Of a DNA stretch of 64,000 nt, positions 7,542 through 17,346 are shown piece by piece (the stretch's first letter is position 1; each line of letters begins with the position of its first letter). The notes beneath the pieces are model-generated. The model had not been told where the DNA came from, did no database searches, and worked only from the letters and a program-made list of their open reading frames with translations. The translations under genes were made by a program, and so were the position numbers. The stretch covers positions 30,238 to 94,237 of the forward strand of contig JBKCVN010000011.1 of NCBI GenBank assembly GCA_046317875.1. Reading direction: 5' to 3'. This DNA comes from 2-01-FULL-41-14 sp046317875. GTDB taxonomy: Bacteria > Pseudomonadota > Alphaproteobacteria > UBA7879 > UBA5542.

Positions 7542-9368
7542 ATGACTGAAATTCGAAACCTTGCCATTATTGCCCACGTTGACCATGGAAAAACAACCCT
7601 GGTGGATTCATTGCTTCATCAAAGCGGAACATTTCGCGAAAACGAACGGGTGGAAGAGCGGGCCATGGACTCGAATGAATTGGAAAAAGAGCGTGGGATT
7701 ACTATTTTGGCTAAGTGTACTTCAATCAATTGGGGTGACAAGCGTTTCAATATTGTAGACACACCAGGTCACGCTGACTTTGGCGGAGAAGTAGAACGTA
7801 TCTTAGACATGGTGGACGGCGTAATCCTGTTGGTGGATTCGGCCGAAGGACCCATGCCCCAGACCAAGTTCGTGTTGACCAAAGCTTTGGCCCAGGGATT
7901 GCGTCCGATCGTCATTATCAACAAAATTGACCGTCCCGATGGACGCCCCCAAGAAGTGTTGGACGAGGTGTTCGAGTTGTTCATGTCGTTGAATGCCACA
8001 GACGAACAATTAGATTTCCCCATTTTGTATGCAGCTGCCCGTGATGGATGGGCGGTTCGGGATTTGAATGATCCGCGCGAAAATATGAATCCCCTTTTTG
8101 AAACCATTTATAACCATATTCCGGCCCCCACTGTGGATAAAAGAGGTCCTTTCAAAATGTTGGCCACCATCTTGGAATACGATAACTTCGTGGGTCGTAT
8201 CTTAACCGGCAAGGTATACAGCGGAAAAGTATCCGTGAATGATGCCGTAAAGGCTTTAAGCCCCGCCAGCGAACAAAAAGAAACGGGGAAGGCCACCAAG
8301 CTTTATATGTTTAAAGGCTTGCAACGGATCCCTGTGGATACGGTTGAAGCGGGTGATATCGTGACTTTTGCTGGGCTTTCTGAAGCTACTGTGGGTGATA
8401 CCATTTGTACCCCCAGTGTTACTGAAGCGTTGAAAACCATTCCGATCGACCCCCCCACCTTGGCCATGACCTTCTCAGTGAATGACTCTCCATTAGCAGG
8501 GTTGGAAGGAAAAAAACTGACATCCCGTATGATTCGCGACCGATTGATGCATGAAAAAGAAATTAACGTGTCGATTCGGGTCACCGATACGGAAAACAAA
8601 GAAGCTTTGGAAGTGGCCGGCCGTGGCGAGTTGCAGCTGGGGGTTTTGATTGAAACCATGCGCCGTGAAGGGTTTGAGTTATCTATCAGTCGTCCTCGGG
8701 TTTTGTTCAAAAAAGACGAGACAACGGGTGAGCGCCTGGAGCCCATCGAAGAAGTTCAAATTGACGTGGACGAACCCTATGTGGGTGTCGTGGCCGAAAA
8801 AATGGGCCTTCGTAAGGGTGAAATGATGAACATGACCACCACGGGTGGTGATAAGATGCGGTTGACATTTATGGTGCCGACCCGCGGTTTGATTGGATAT
8901 CGAAGCGAATTTTTGACCGACACACGGGGCACAGGCGTGATGTGCCGTTCTTTTCATGGATATGCCCCGCATAAGGGAGAAATTAGCGGTCGTCGTAACG
9001 GAGTTCTGTTGTCCACCGATAAAGGAAAAGCGGTGGCCTATGCCCTGTGGGCAATTGAGGAACGTGGTGTTCTTTTCATCCATCCGGGTGACGAAGTGTA
9101 TACCGGCATGATTATTGGTGAAAACTCTCGCCCCAATGACCTGGAAGTGAACCCCTTAAAAGGTAAAAAACTTTCTAACGTGCGTGCTTCAGGAAAAGAT
9201 GAGGCGATTCGTCTGACGCCTCCGCGTGAAATGACTTTGGAAACGGCCATTTCTTATATTCAAAGTGATGAATTGGTGGAAGTAACGCCTGAGAATGTGC
9301 GATTACGCAAGGTTTATTTGGATCCCAACGACAGAAAACGAGCCGAAAGATCCAACACTTTTGAATAA
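7542..9368 (+). CDS. typA: Ribosome-associated translational GTPase TypA/BipA
   Basis: A 608-aa translational GTPase that binds the 70S ribosome and helps 50S assembly and stress adaptation. G1 is AHVDHGKTTL near residue 10, the switch region is ERGITI, G3 is DTPGHADF and G4 is NKID, followed by EF-G-like domains II, III and V and the TypA-specific C-terminal domain. Length and domain order match the family. The start is an ATG at 7542. It is followed 9 bp later by an MFS permease gene, so the two are probably one transcript. Confidence 0.97.
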   Translation: MTEIRNLAIIAHVDHGKTTLVDSLLHQSGTFRENERVEERAMDSNELEKERGITILAKCTSINWGDKRFNIVDTPGHADFGGEVERILDMVDGVILLVDSAEGPMPQTKFVLTKALAQGLRPIVIINKIDRPDGRPQEVLDEVFELFMSLNATDEQLDFPILYAAARDGWAVRDLNDPRENMNPLFETIYNHIPAPTVDKRGPFKMLATILEYDNFVGRILTGKVYSGKVSVNDAVKALSPASEQKETGKATKLYMFKGLQRIPVDTVEAGDIVTFAGLSEATVGDTICTPSVTEALKTIPIDPPTLAMTFSVNDSPLAGLEGKKLTSRMIRDRLMHEKEINVSIRVTDTENKEALEVAGRGELQLGVLIETMRREGFELSISRPRVLFKKDETTGERLEPIEEVQIDVDEPYVGVVAEKMGLRKGEMMNMTTTGGDKMRLTFMVPTRGLIGYRSEFLTDTRGTGVMCRSFHGYAPHKGEISGRRNGVLLSTDKGKAVAYALWAIEERGVLFIHPGDEVYTGMIIGENSRPNDLEVNPLKGKKLSNVRASGKDEAIRLTPPREMTLETAISYIQSDELVEVTPENVRLRKVYLDPNDRKRAERSNTFE

Positions 9369-9377
9369 AGAGTAGGC

Positions 9378-10664
9378 ATGATCCAAGGATTTAAAAAAAG
9401 CTATATTGATCCTTATTTCTCGCCCAGAGTTTTAAGTATAGCTTTTTTTGCCTTCCCTTATGGGATGATGTTTTTCTTGATGGTGAACACCCCCCAGGTT
9501 TGGCTCAAAGAAATTGGGGTGGAAAAAACAAACATTGGTTTGTTTGCCTTGGTCAGCCTCCCCTATGTCTTTAAATTTCTGTGGGCCCCTTTGGTAGATG
9601 TGATCAAACTCCCCATTATTCATCGGCTGGGGCAGCGTCGCAGTTGGCTTGTTTTTGTACATATTCTGTTAATTTTAGGATTGGTGGCCATGGGGTTTTC
9701 TGACCCAAGGCCGGACCATTTACTCCCTTTAGGCATCATTGCCCTGATCCTTTCTTTTTTGGCGGCGACCCAAGATATTATTGTGGATGCCTATCGGATT
9801 GAAATTTTGAATAAAGACCAATCCATCCCTGGCGTCAGTATGCTGATTTTTGGATACCGACTGGGGTCGATTACGGCCAAAGCAGGCCCCCTATACCTGG
9901 CCCATTATTTCAGCTGGACTGTGGCCTATATTGTGATGGCCATATTGGTGGGAGTGGGTATTGTGGCCACTTTGTTTAACCCTGAACCCGTTCATGAAAA
10001 GAAAAAAAGAAGCTTATATGAAACGGTGGTCGAGCCTTTTTATGATTTGGTAAAGCGTTCCCCCTTATGGCCGGCTGTTTTCTGTTTTGTGGTGCTGTAT
10101 CGTTTTGGGGATGCGATGATTAATAATATGGCCTCGGCCTTTTATTTAGAAATCGGATTTACGAAGACAGAAATTGCTTCGGTCATGAATCTGTTTGGGA
10201 TTTGTGCCACCATTGCAGGGGGGTTTTTGGGAGCTGCCGTTGTAAAACGGTTTAAAATTTATGGAGGGATTGCTTTTTGTGGGGTGACCCATGCCCTTTC
10301 AAATTTAATGTTTGTGGTTTTAGCTTATGCTGGGAATGACCTGTCCATGTTTTATATGGCGGTGGGTGTGGAAAATATCACAGGGGGTATGAGCACTGCG
10401 GCCTTCTTCGTCTATTTATCGCGATTGTGTCGGTTGAATTATGCCGCCACGCAGTTTGCGCTATTAACCTCCTTATGGTCTTTGTCGACTCCGTTAGCAA
10501 GCATTAGTGGGTGGATTGTGGATCGATTGAATGGGAATTGGGTGTCGTTCTTTCTGTGGACCGTTGTGGCAGCATTTCCAGCTATTATATTAATTAAATG
10601 GCTATCTAAGTATCCCCTGGGGAATGAGGGTGCGATTGATCCTGTTCAAAAAAAGAAAAACTAA
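9378..10664 (+). CDS. AmpG-like MFS permease
   Basis: A 428-aa inner-membrane protein with about 12 hydrophobic helices and the major facilitator fold. The segment LPYVFKFLWAPLVDV (about 62-76) and the region ATQDIIVDAYRIEIL (about 130-144) are typical of AmpG, the muropeptide (anhydro-MurNAc-peptide) importer used in peptidoglycan recycling. Obligate intracellular alphaproteobacteria often keep several AmpG paralogues whose substrates are uncertain, so peptidoglycan recycling is likely but not proven. The gene is 9 bp after typA. Confidence 0.82.
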   Translation: MIQGFKKSYIDPYFSPRVLSIAFFAFPYGMMFFLMVNTPQVWLKEIGVEKTNIGLFALVSLPYVFKFLWAPLVDVIKLPIIHRLGQRRSWLVFVHILLILGLVAMGFSDPRPDHLLPLGIIALILSFLAATQDIIVDAYRIEILNKDQSIPGVSMLIFGYRLGSITAKAGPLYLAHYFSWTVAYIVMAILVGVGIVATLFNPEPVHEKKKRSLYETVVEPFYDLVKRSPLWPAVFCFVVLYRFGDAMINNMASAFYLEIGFTKTEIASVMNLFGICATIAGGFLGAAVVKRFKIYGGIAFCGVTHALSNLMFVVLAYAGNDLSMFYMAVGVENITGGMSTAAFFVYLSRLCRLNYAATQFALLTSLWSLSTPLASISGWIVDRLNGNWVSFFLWTVVAAFPAIILIKWLSKYPLGNEGAIDPVQKKKN

Positions 10665-10866
10665 AAAATTTTTCTGCTTAAACTGAAAATAATTACATTT
10701 TTATTAAGTGGCTTCTCTATCGCGCAGGCGGCAATTATGGTGAGGAATACAAATCCTAAAGGCGCTTGATTTGCCAGCCAAGGCATTTGAGGAGTCTTGG
10801 AAACAAAAGTCTTCTTTAATATTTGGGAAAGAACAGAAAAAGCGCTAATTTTTCTTGCTTCTTCTC

Positions 10867-10894
10867 TTGCAAAAAAACTGCAGCATGTTAATAT
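10867..10894 (+). promoter_or_regulatory. Promoter of tRNA-Gly
   Basis: TTGCAA (10867-10872), a 16-nt spacer and TAATAT (10889-10894). The expected transcription start is close to 10901, a few bases before the mature tRNA. The rest of the 10665-10908 gap shows no feature I can support. Confidence 0.65.
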
Positions 10895-10908
10895 CCTGGC
10901 TTAAACAA

Positions 10909-10983
10909 GCGGGAATAGCTCAGGGGTAGAGCACAACCTTGCCAAGGTTGGGGTCGAGGGTTCGAATCCCTTTTCCCGCTCCA
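10909..10983 (+). tRNA. tRNA-Gly (GCC), CCA encoded
   Basis: The acceptor GCGGGAA pairs with TTCCCGC, the T arm contains GGTTCGAATCC, and the anticodon stem-loop CAACC-TTGCCAA-GGTTG gives anticodon GCC. The discriminator U and CCA (10981-10983) are in the DNA. It lies alone upstream of the glutamate dehydrogenase gene. Confidence 0.97.
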
Positions 10984-11051
10984 ATTTTTCTGTTTCCTTC
11001 CTTGAGCCCATCTTGTAAGTTAATTAAGGTTCTTACACTTTAGGTTTTATA

Positions 11052-14000
11052 ATGGACTGTAAATCAAAAATCGATATTCTAGACCATCTTAAAAAGTCAT
11101 CCTCTTACTCGGCCGTTTCTGAAAAATTTTTGTCTTTTTTCCTGGGAAAAATTCCATCGGAAGATTTGAAGTTATATTCACCCGATAATTGGGCAGAACT
11201 TGGGTTGCGCTCGTTTCAATTTTGTGAACAGTCCTCTGGTTTGAAAATAGAAACCATCCCCCCACATACGGGTAAAACGGGGACATCTGTTTTTATTTTT
11301 CAGAATCATCGCCCCTTTTTGATCGATTCTTTGTATGCGGGTCTTGTGGCCCAGAAGCAGCATATTTCCCTGTTTTCCCATTTAGTTCTGAAGCTGGAAC
11401 GCCAGGGAAAAAAGATAGTTTCGCTGGAAAAAGGAAATGCCACCATCACTGAACAGGGCCTGGATTCTTTTTTATACATTGAGTTAGAAGACACATTATC
11501 GGATGACCAACAGCAGGCGTTGGCAGAGTCCTTAAGAACCATCATGGGTGATGTAGAATTGGCGGTTAGGGATTGGCAACCCATGCGGCAAAAATTACAT
11601 CAAGTGTGTGCCGATTATGAATATAATCAAGATCTGTCGGCGGTTGAAAAAAAAGAACAAGTTAACTTTCTAAAATGGCTAGATGAAGGGTTCTTCATCT
11701 TTTTGGGATATCGTTTTTGGCGAGCCACCAAAGATGAGCTGAAAGCTGTGGTTCCAGAAGAATCCTTAGGGATTACCAAAAAAAACTTGCACAGCTTCTT
11801 TGGACCCGATGGCCAGACTGAAAAAAATATTTTAGAGCAAACTCTTTTGTTAAAGTCACATTTTAATGTGACGAAAACAATGGTTGAATCCAAGGTCCAT
11901 CGGCCCGTGCCCATGGATGTGATTCGAATTACGGCCTGGGATCGGACCGGTCAGATCTGTGGAGAGCATCAGTTTTTTGGATTATTTACGGCGGCTTTTT
12001 ATAATCGGCCTCTGCAAGATGTTCCCTGGATTCAAGAAAAGATTTCGAAGGTTCTAGAAAAATCCCAAATTTCCCCTGATTGGTATGATGGCCGTCGGCT
12101 TATGTATGTTCTAGAATCATTGCCCCGTGACATCTTGTTCCAACTGACGCCTGAAACAATTTCGGAAACGGCCCATGCCATCATGGGCCTGAAAGAAAAA
12201 CATAAAGTATCCTTATTTGTGTTGCGCGATTCTTTGGGGCATTTTTTGACAAGCCTTATCTATGTTCCAGCCGATAGATATGGGGCTTCTTTAGTTCAAC
12301 GTATGGGTCAAATACTTGCAGATTGTTATAAAGGGCTTGTGGTTTCATCGGAAAGTCATCTGGGAGGAGATTTATCCTTTGCCCGTATTCATTATCTTAT
12401 TTCAACCGATTCCCACCCCCAGCATAAAATTGTATGCGATATTGCCAGCACAGAAATGTTGTTAGGAGACCTGTCTTTATCGTGGGGCGAACAGCTGAAG
12501 AAACGGGCGCAAGAATCATTAATATCCTGTGATTCGGGTATCGAATCTTTATTTTCTAGGGCTTACCAAGAACATTTCTCGGTGCTTGATGCTTTAAAAG
12601 ATTTGCCCTTTATTCAAAAATCTTTGAAAACAGGATCAAAAACCATTCGGTTATACGAGATGCTGGACAATGAAGAAAAAGAAGTTCATTTAAAGATCTT
12701 CAGTCCCAGTTATCCTTTGTTTTTATCGGATATTTTTCCTAGTTTAGAAAATATGGGGCTGCGTATTTTGACAGAGGCCTCTTATCCATGCGGTGAGGGA
12801 TCGGAGACTGTTTGGATTCATCACTTCAGAGCCTATCCTATTTCGTCTTTAGACCCTTTTGAAAAGGTTTATGATCATTTTATCGAGGTTCTAGAAAAAG
12901 TATTACATCGCAGCACGGAAGACGATTCTTTCAATCGCTTGGTGGTAGTGGCTAATTTATCTAGCCAGCACCTTTTGTTGGTACGGGCTTACTATCGTTA
13001 TATGCGACAACTGGGCTGGCCGTATTTACGCCCAAACATCGTTTCTGCTTTTGAAAGATATCCTGTGGTTCTAAAAAAGCTAGGATCTCTATTTATGTCG
13101 CAGTTTGATCCTGAATGGCAAGCCGAGTCGACAGATGTGTTGTTGGGGGATATAAAAGAGGCCCTAAGCCGAATTGACAGTACGGAAGATGAAAATATTT
13201 TATCTTCTTTTTTGACGTTAATTCGCGCCACCCTTAGGACTAATTTTTTCCAAAAGGATTCCGAGGGTCGGCCCAAGAAATATGTATCCCTTAAATTTTC
13301 CCCCAGTTTGATTACGCCTTTAGAAGACACAAAACCATTATATGAAGTCTTTGTGTATGCCCCGTGGATGGAAGGGATTCACTTGCGCAGCGGGAAAGTG
13401 GCCCGTGGGGGGCTTCGATGGTCGGACCGACGGGGTGATTACCGTAAGGAAGTTCTGGAACTGATGAAGGCCCAGTTGGTGAAAAATGCCGTGATTGTGC
13501 CCATGGGCTCAAAGGGTGGATTTTATGTAAAAACACCCATGGATCATCTGTCTTTTTCTCAACGTCAGGAAGTGGGGATTGAGGGTTACAAAACCTTTAT
13601 TCGCGGGTTATTAGATATAACAGATAATTTGGTTAACGGTCAGGTGGTTCCCCCAAATCAAGTAAAATGCAGAGATGAAGACGATCCCTATTTAGTAGTG
13701 GCGGCGGATAAGGGGACGGCTACCTTTTCCGATATAGCGAACGCATTATCGCAAGAATATGGTTTTTGGTTGGGGGATGCTTTTGCATCGGGTGGGTCCG
13801 CCGGGTATGACCATAAGAAAATGGGGATCACCTCCCGAGGAGCCTGGGAATCCATTAAGCGTCATTTCCGTGAATTAGGAAAATCCATGGACTCTCCATT
13901 CACTTTAGCGGGTGTGGGGGATATGTCGGGAGACGTTTTTGGAAATGGGATGTTATTATCGGATCAAATCAAACTGGTGGCGGCATTCAACCATGCCCAT

Positions 14001-15380
14001 ATTTTCATAGATCCTGCCCCCGATCCTGCGATTAGCTACCAAGAGCGCAAACGTCTGTTCCAACTGCCCCGTTCCCAATGGTCAGATTATAATCCTGATC
14101 TTCTTTCAAAAGGAGGGGGGATTTACGATCGAAAATCAAAATCTATTAGCCTTTCACCAGAAGCCCAAAAGATCTTGGGTATCAGTACACATGAGATTAA
14201 GCCCGACCATCTGATTCAACATATTCTTAAGCTGACCGTTGATTTATTATGGTTTGGGGGTATAGGGACTTATGTGAAATCTGCCACGGAAACAGACGAG
14301 GCGGTAGGAGATAGGGCAAATGATCTGGTGCGTATCAACGGCGACCAATTGGGGGCGGCCGTTGTGGGTGAGGGGGCAAACCTTGCCTTTACCCAAAAGG
14401 GTCGCATTGCCTATGCTATGAAGGGAGGCAAGCTCAATCGGGATTCGGTGGATAACTCGGCTGGGGTCGACTGCTCAGATCATGAAGTGAATATTAAAAT
14501 CCTATTCCAAGGTATTATGAAAGCCGGCCATTTAGATGAACAGGGTCGAAATGAACTACTAAAAAGCATGACCGATGAAGTGGCTAGTTTGGTGGTGCGT
14601 CACAATTATTTGCAGACCCAAGCCATCAGTATGATTGAAAGTCGGGGATATAAGGCGTTGGCCCGACAGAATCGGTTGATTCGATTCTTTGAAGCCCAGG
14701 AAAGGTTGACGCGCGACCAAGAAGCGCTGCCGTCCGAAGAAGAGATAGAATCCAGAATCCAGCAGAAAAAAGGGTTAACGCGGCCTGAAATTGCGGTTTT
14801 GGTTTCCCACACTAAGTTATATTTGTACGAGAAAATTCTAGAATCGGATTTACCTAATGATCCGGCTCTTTATGGTCATTTGAAATCCTATTTTCCTAAC
14901 GCTTTGCAGACTCGATACCCTTCATTTATTGACCAGCATCCTTTGAAAAAGGAATTGATCGCTACCACCGAGGCGAATTTGTTGGTGAACCGACTGGGGG
15001 CATCATTTTTCTTTGAATTGGAACGCCATGCGGGTCTTGCCTTAGTTGAATTAATTCGCTTGTTTGTGACCATCAGAACGACATATGATTTAGACTGGTA
15101 CTGGAATCGTATTGAAGAGTTAGATGGAAAGGTTTCTTATGGCGTGCAAAATCAGTTATTTAGTCTTTTGATTTTGTTTAGTGAACAGATGATCATCAGG
15201 TCATTAGAAAATCCCGATAGCGCATCCACGTTGGTAACAGAAACTCTATCCCCTCAGTCTCTCTCTATGTCCATATCCGAAAGTAATGTAGAAAAGTTGA
15301 CTGCTTTATTAGAAAACAGTAAAGATATCAAGACTTTGCGATATGTTTTGATTCAACTTAAGGAAATTTTATGCCAGTAA
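11052..15380 (+). CDS. gdhB: NAD-specific glutamate dehydrogenase, large (GDH-180-like) type
   Basis: Oxidises glutamate to 2-oxoglutarate and ammonia with NAD. At 1442 aa it belongs to the Bac_GDH family, although most relatives are near 1600 aa, so the N-terminal regulatory region is shortened. The catalytic core is clear: GGLRWSDRRGDYRKEV near residue 790, KGGFYVK near 825, then AADKGTATFSDIAN, a Gly-rich nucleotide region GDMSGDVFGNGML and the FIDPAPDP segment. In an intracellular bacterium this fits use of host glutamate as carbon and energy source. The start is an ATG at 11052. The stop overlaps the next gene by 10 bp, implying coupling. Confidence 0.94.
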   Translation: MDCKSKIDILDHLKKSSSYSAVSEKFLSFFLGKIPSEDLKLYSPDNWAELGLRSFQFCEQSSGLKIETIPPHTGKTGTSVFIFQNHRPFLIDSLYAGLVAQKQHISLFSHLVLKLERQGKKIVSLEKGNATITEQGLDSFLYIELEDTLSDDQQQALAESLRTIMGDVELAVRDWQPMRQKLHQVCADYEYNQDLSAVEKKEQVNFLKWLDEGFFIFLGYRFWRATKDELKAVVPEESLGITKKNLHSFFGPDGQTEKNILEQTLLLKSHFNVTKTMVESKVHRPVPMDVIRITAWDRTGQICGEHQFFGLFTAAFYNRPLQDVPWIQEKISKVLEKSQISPDWYDGRRLMYVLESLPRDILFQLTPETISETAHAIMGLKEKHKVSLFVLRDSLGHFLTSLIYVPADRYGASLVQRMGQILADCYKGLVVSSESHLGGDLSFARIHYLISTDSHPQHKIVCDIASTEMLLGDLSLSWGEQLKKRAQESLISCDSGIESLFSRAYQEHFSVLDALKDLPFIQKSLKTGSKTIRLYEMLDNEEKEVHLKIFSPSYPLFLSDIFPSLENMGLRILTEASYPCGEGSETVWIHHFRAYPISSLDPFEKVYDHFIEVLEKVLHRSTEDDSFNRLVVVANLSSQHLLLVRAYYRYMRQLGWPYLRPNIVSAFERYPVVLKKLGSLFMSQFDPEWQAESTDVLLGDIKEALSRIDSTEDENILSSFLTLIRATLRTNFFQKDSEGRPKKYVSLKFSPSLITPLEDTKPLYEVFVYAPWMEGIHLRSGKVARGGLRWSDRRGDYRKEVLELMKAQLVKNAVIVPMGSKGGFYVKTPMDHLSFSQRQEVGIEGYKTFIRGLLDITDNLVNGQVVPPNQVKCRDEDDPYLVVAADKGTATFSDIANALSQEYGFWLGDAFASGGSAGYDHKKMGITSRGAWESIKRHFRELGKSMDSPFTLAGVGDMSGDVFGNGMLLSDQIKLVAAFNHAHIFIDPAPDPAISYQERKRLFQLPRSQWSDYNPDLLSKGGGIYDRKSKSISLSPEAQKILGISTHEIKPDHLIQHILKLTVDLLWFGGIGTYVKSATETDEAVGDRANDLVRINGDQLGAAVVGEGANLAFTQKGRIAYAMKGGKLNRDSVDNSAGVDCSDHEVNIKILFQGIMKAGHLDEQGRNELLKSMTDEVASLVVRHNYLQTQAISMIESRGYKALARQNRLIRFFEAQERLTRDQEALPSEEEIESRIQQKKGLTRPEIAVLVSHTKLYLYEKILESDLPNDPALYGHLKSYFPNALQTRYPSFIDQHPLKKELIATTEANLLVNRLGASFFFELERHAGLALVELIRLFVTIRTTYDLDWYWNRIEELDGKVSYGVQNQLFSLLILFSEQMIIRSLENPDSASTLVTETLSPQSLSMSISESNVEKLTALLENSKDIKTLRYVLIQLKEILCQ

Positions 15381-15841
15381 AAAAGACCCGCCCATCTTCC
15401 TTTTGGTCGATGATGTGCCATTTATCTAGTTTACTAGGATTTCTGATTCCTGGTGCTTCTTTAATTGCGCCCTTGATTATTTGGGGAATGAAGCGAGAAC
15501 AAGATTCCCTTATTAATAAAAATGGCCAGAATGTTATTAACTTTGTGTTAAGTTTTTGGGTCTATTCATTGGTCTTCTTTCTGATTGTTGGCCTATTTCT
15601 TCTGGGAATTTCAGTCTTCTTTGATTCGGGGCATTCTCCAAATGGCATCGTCCCATTGTTTTTAGGAGGGGGTCTTTTTTCCCTAGCATATCTAGTGAGC
15701 TATTTCTTGGCCCATCTAGCATTACCGATTTATGGTGGGATTAAAGCCCTAAATGCCGAAGTCTATCGCTATCCCCTTACCATTTCATTTCTGAAAGAAC
15801 CGTCGGCCAATCTGACTGGTGGTAAATCTTCGGCCAAATAA
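15371..15841 (+). CDS. DUF4870 membrane protein
   Basis: A 156-aa protein with three or four hydrophobic segments and the DUF4870 (Tic20-like) pattern: HLSSLLGFLIPGAS, PLIIWGMKREQDSLINKNGQNVINF and a C-terminal YRYPLTISFL. The function of the family is unknown. It overlaps the glutamate dehydrogenase stop by 10 bp and, at its own end, overlaps the convergent miaA by 65 bp (15777-15841). Both overlapping ends look real, because YRYPLTI is a conserved DUF4870 end and the MiaA side retains RQITWFRHQ. Confidence 0.85.
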   Translation: MPVKKTRPSSFWSMMCHLSSLLGFLIPGASLIAPLIIWGMKREQDSLINKNGQNVINFVLSFWVYSLVFFLIVGLFLLGISVFFDSGHSPNGIVPLFLGGGLFSLAYLVSYFLAHLALPIYGGIKALNAEVYRYPLTISFLKEPSANLTGGKSSAK

Positions 15842-16691
15842 AATCAGGCTTAATTTGGTGACGAAACCAGGTGATTTGTCGCTTAGCATACTGGCGAGTT
15901 TTTTGTTGAATTTGTTCGATCATTTCTTCCTGGGATAAATAGCCTCTTAGATAGGCATAAATATCTTCATATCCAATAGTTTTACAAGCGGTGGTTGAGG
16001 GAAGAATATGATTATCTTTAAGTTTTAAAACTTCTTTAATGGCCCCTTTATCAATCATTTGCTCGACCCGATTGTTAATTACTTTATGCAGGGCTTGACG
16101 GTCTGGCTCGATTAAAATCACTTTAATGGGGGATGGGAAAGAAATCTTTTTCTCGCGGGGTATTTGTTGCCATTCCGCCAAAGGTTTTTTTGTAAATTGA
16201 ATAACTTCAAGGGCCCTGAGGATACGATGCGTGTTGTGCGGATCAATCTGACTGGCGGTTAGTGGGTCTTGTGTCTTAAGAAGGTTAAACATATATTCAG
16301 GAGAATTTCCAGATAAAATCTCTGTCAGCTTTGCCCGCACATCAGGGGGGGTATCGGGGATGGGACTTAAGCCTTCTAACAGAGCGTTGATATAAAGACC
16401 TGTTCCACCCACAAAAACGGGGCAAGAAATGTCTTTTGTTTTCAGGTTATGTTCCACCAAAGTAAGCCATTTTCCAACGGAACCCCTTTCTGTCACTGAA
16501 AAAGAGCCATATAAAAGATGAGGGACTTTTTGCTGGTCAATTAAAAACGGCTGGGCTGATAAAATTGGCAGTTCTTTGTAAAGCTGCATGCTATCTGCAT
16601 TCAGCACGTGACCTTTTAAATGGCAGGCGATATCCAGTGCTAGGGCAGATTTTCCTGAAGCGGTCGGGCCACAAATAATATAGGTCGACAT
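15777..16691 (-). CDS. miaA: tRNA dimethylallyltransferase MiaA
   Basis: Adds an isopentenyl group from DMAPP to A37 of UNN-reading tRNAs. The P-loop is GPTASGKSALA (about 8-18), with LNADSMQLYKELPILSAQP and VFVGGTGLYINAL next and RQYAKRQITWFRHQ at the C-terminal end, the usual MiaA order. I chose the ATG at 16691 because it lies 7 bp after btuD and fits the family start (MSTYIICGP); a start at 16712 would overlap btuD. 304 aa. It is last in the riboswitch-headed B12 operon, so it may share its control unless an internal promoter exists. Confidence 0.95.
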   Translation of the reverse strand: MSTYIICGPTASGKSALALDIACHLKGHVLNADSMQLYKELPILSAQPFLIDQQKVPHLLYGSFSVTERGSVGKWLTLVEHNLKTKDISCPVFVGGTGLYINALLEGLSPIPDTPPDVRAKLTEILSGNSPEYMFNLLKTQDPLTASQIDPHNTHRILRALEVIQFTKKPLAEWQQIPREKKISFPSPIKVILIEPDRQALHKVINNRVEQMIDKGAIKEVLKLKDNHILPSTTACKTIGYEDIYAYLRGYLSQEEMIEQIQQKTRQYAKRQITWFRHQIKPDFIWPKIYHQSDWPTVLSEMKW

Positions 16692-16698
16692 GATAAGA

Positions 16699-17346
16699 TT
16701 ATTTCTCTTCAAAGAGCATAACTGTTTCTTTCGAAAAAAAAGTTTGATGCTTTAATAACAGAACTTGATTGCAATACTTTATAGCTAAGTTTTCTTGATG
16801 AAGCGATAGAAAAATCAAACCACCCACTTTTGCGTACTCATTTAAAATCTGCAGAGTAAGATCTTGATAGGTTGTATCCATGTGGCTGGTGATTTCATCT
16901 AAAATTATAATCTGATTATTTTTAATAAGAGCATATACTAAGAGAACCCTAGCTTTTTCACCAGCTGAAAGAGTCAAAAAATTTTGCGAGAGTAAGGGGG
17001 TGATCCCTAGGCGATCAAGAAGGGGATGCTGAGTTGAAAATAAGGGATTTTCGATCTGGAGTATTTGCTGGGCGGACAAGGGCCAATGACAAATAGGGGT
17101 GGCGGGGATATAGGTGCGCAAAGAGGCCAATTGTTTTGCACTATAGGTTTTAATGTCTTGGGACCCCCAGTATATGGTGCCCGTATAGGAAGGATTTAGT
17201 CTGGCAAGAACACGGAGAAAGGATGTTTTTCCTATCCCATTAGGCCCAAGAATACCCACCACCTGTCCTGTGGAAAAAGAAGCCGAGTAATGGCTGATCA
17301 AAGGTTTTTTATCAACAAACATGTGAAGGTTTTTAATATGGATCAT
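16699..17346 (-). CDS. btuD: Cobalamin-type ABC importer ATPase
   Basis: A 215-aa ABC ATPase energising the adjacent FecCD-type permease. Walker A is GPNGIGKTS (34-42), the signature is LSAGEKARVLL (a variant of LSGGQ), Walker B is IIILDEI, and the switch His lies in LSLHQEN. It is shorter than most BtuD/FhuC proteins (about 250 aa), chiefly at the C-terminal end. I chose the ATG at 17346, which overlaps the btuC end by 14 bp. Cobalamin as substrate is inferred from the operon and its riboswitch. Confidence 0.9.
   Translation of the reverse strand: MIHIKNLHMFVDKKPLISHYSASFSTGQVVGILGPNGIGKTSFLRVLARLNPSYTGTIYWGSQDIKTYSAKQLASLRTYIPATPICHWPLSAQQILQIENPLFSTQHPLLDRLGITPLLSQNFLTLSAGEKARVLLVYALIKNNQIIILDEITSHMDTTYQDLTLQILNEYAKVGGLIFLSLHQENLAIKYCNQVLLLKHQTFFSKETVMLFEEK

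Noticed and set aside
10690..10860. Minus-strand hydrophobic frame (MPWLANQAPLGFVFL...) in the gap before tRNA-Gly
   Set aside because: Only ~41 codons from a usable start, no ribosome-binding site and no family; it also overlaps the tRNA promoter region.
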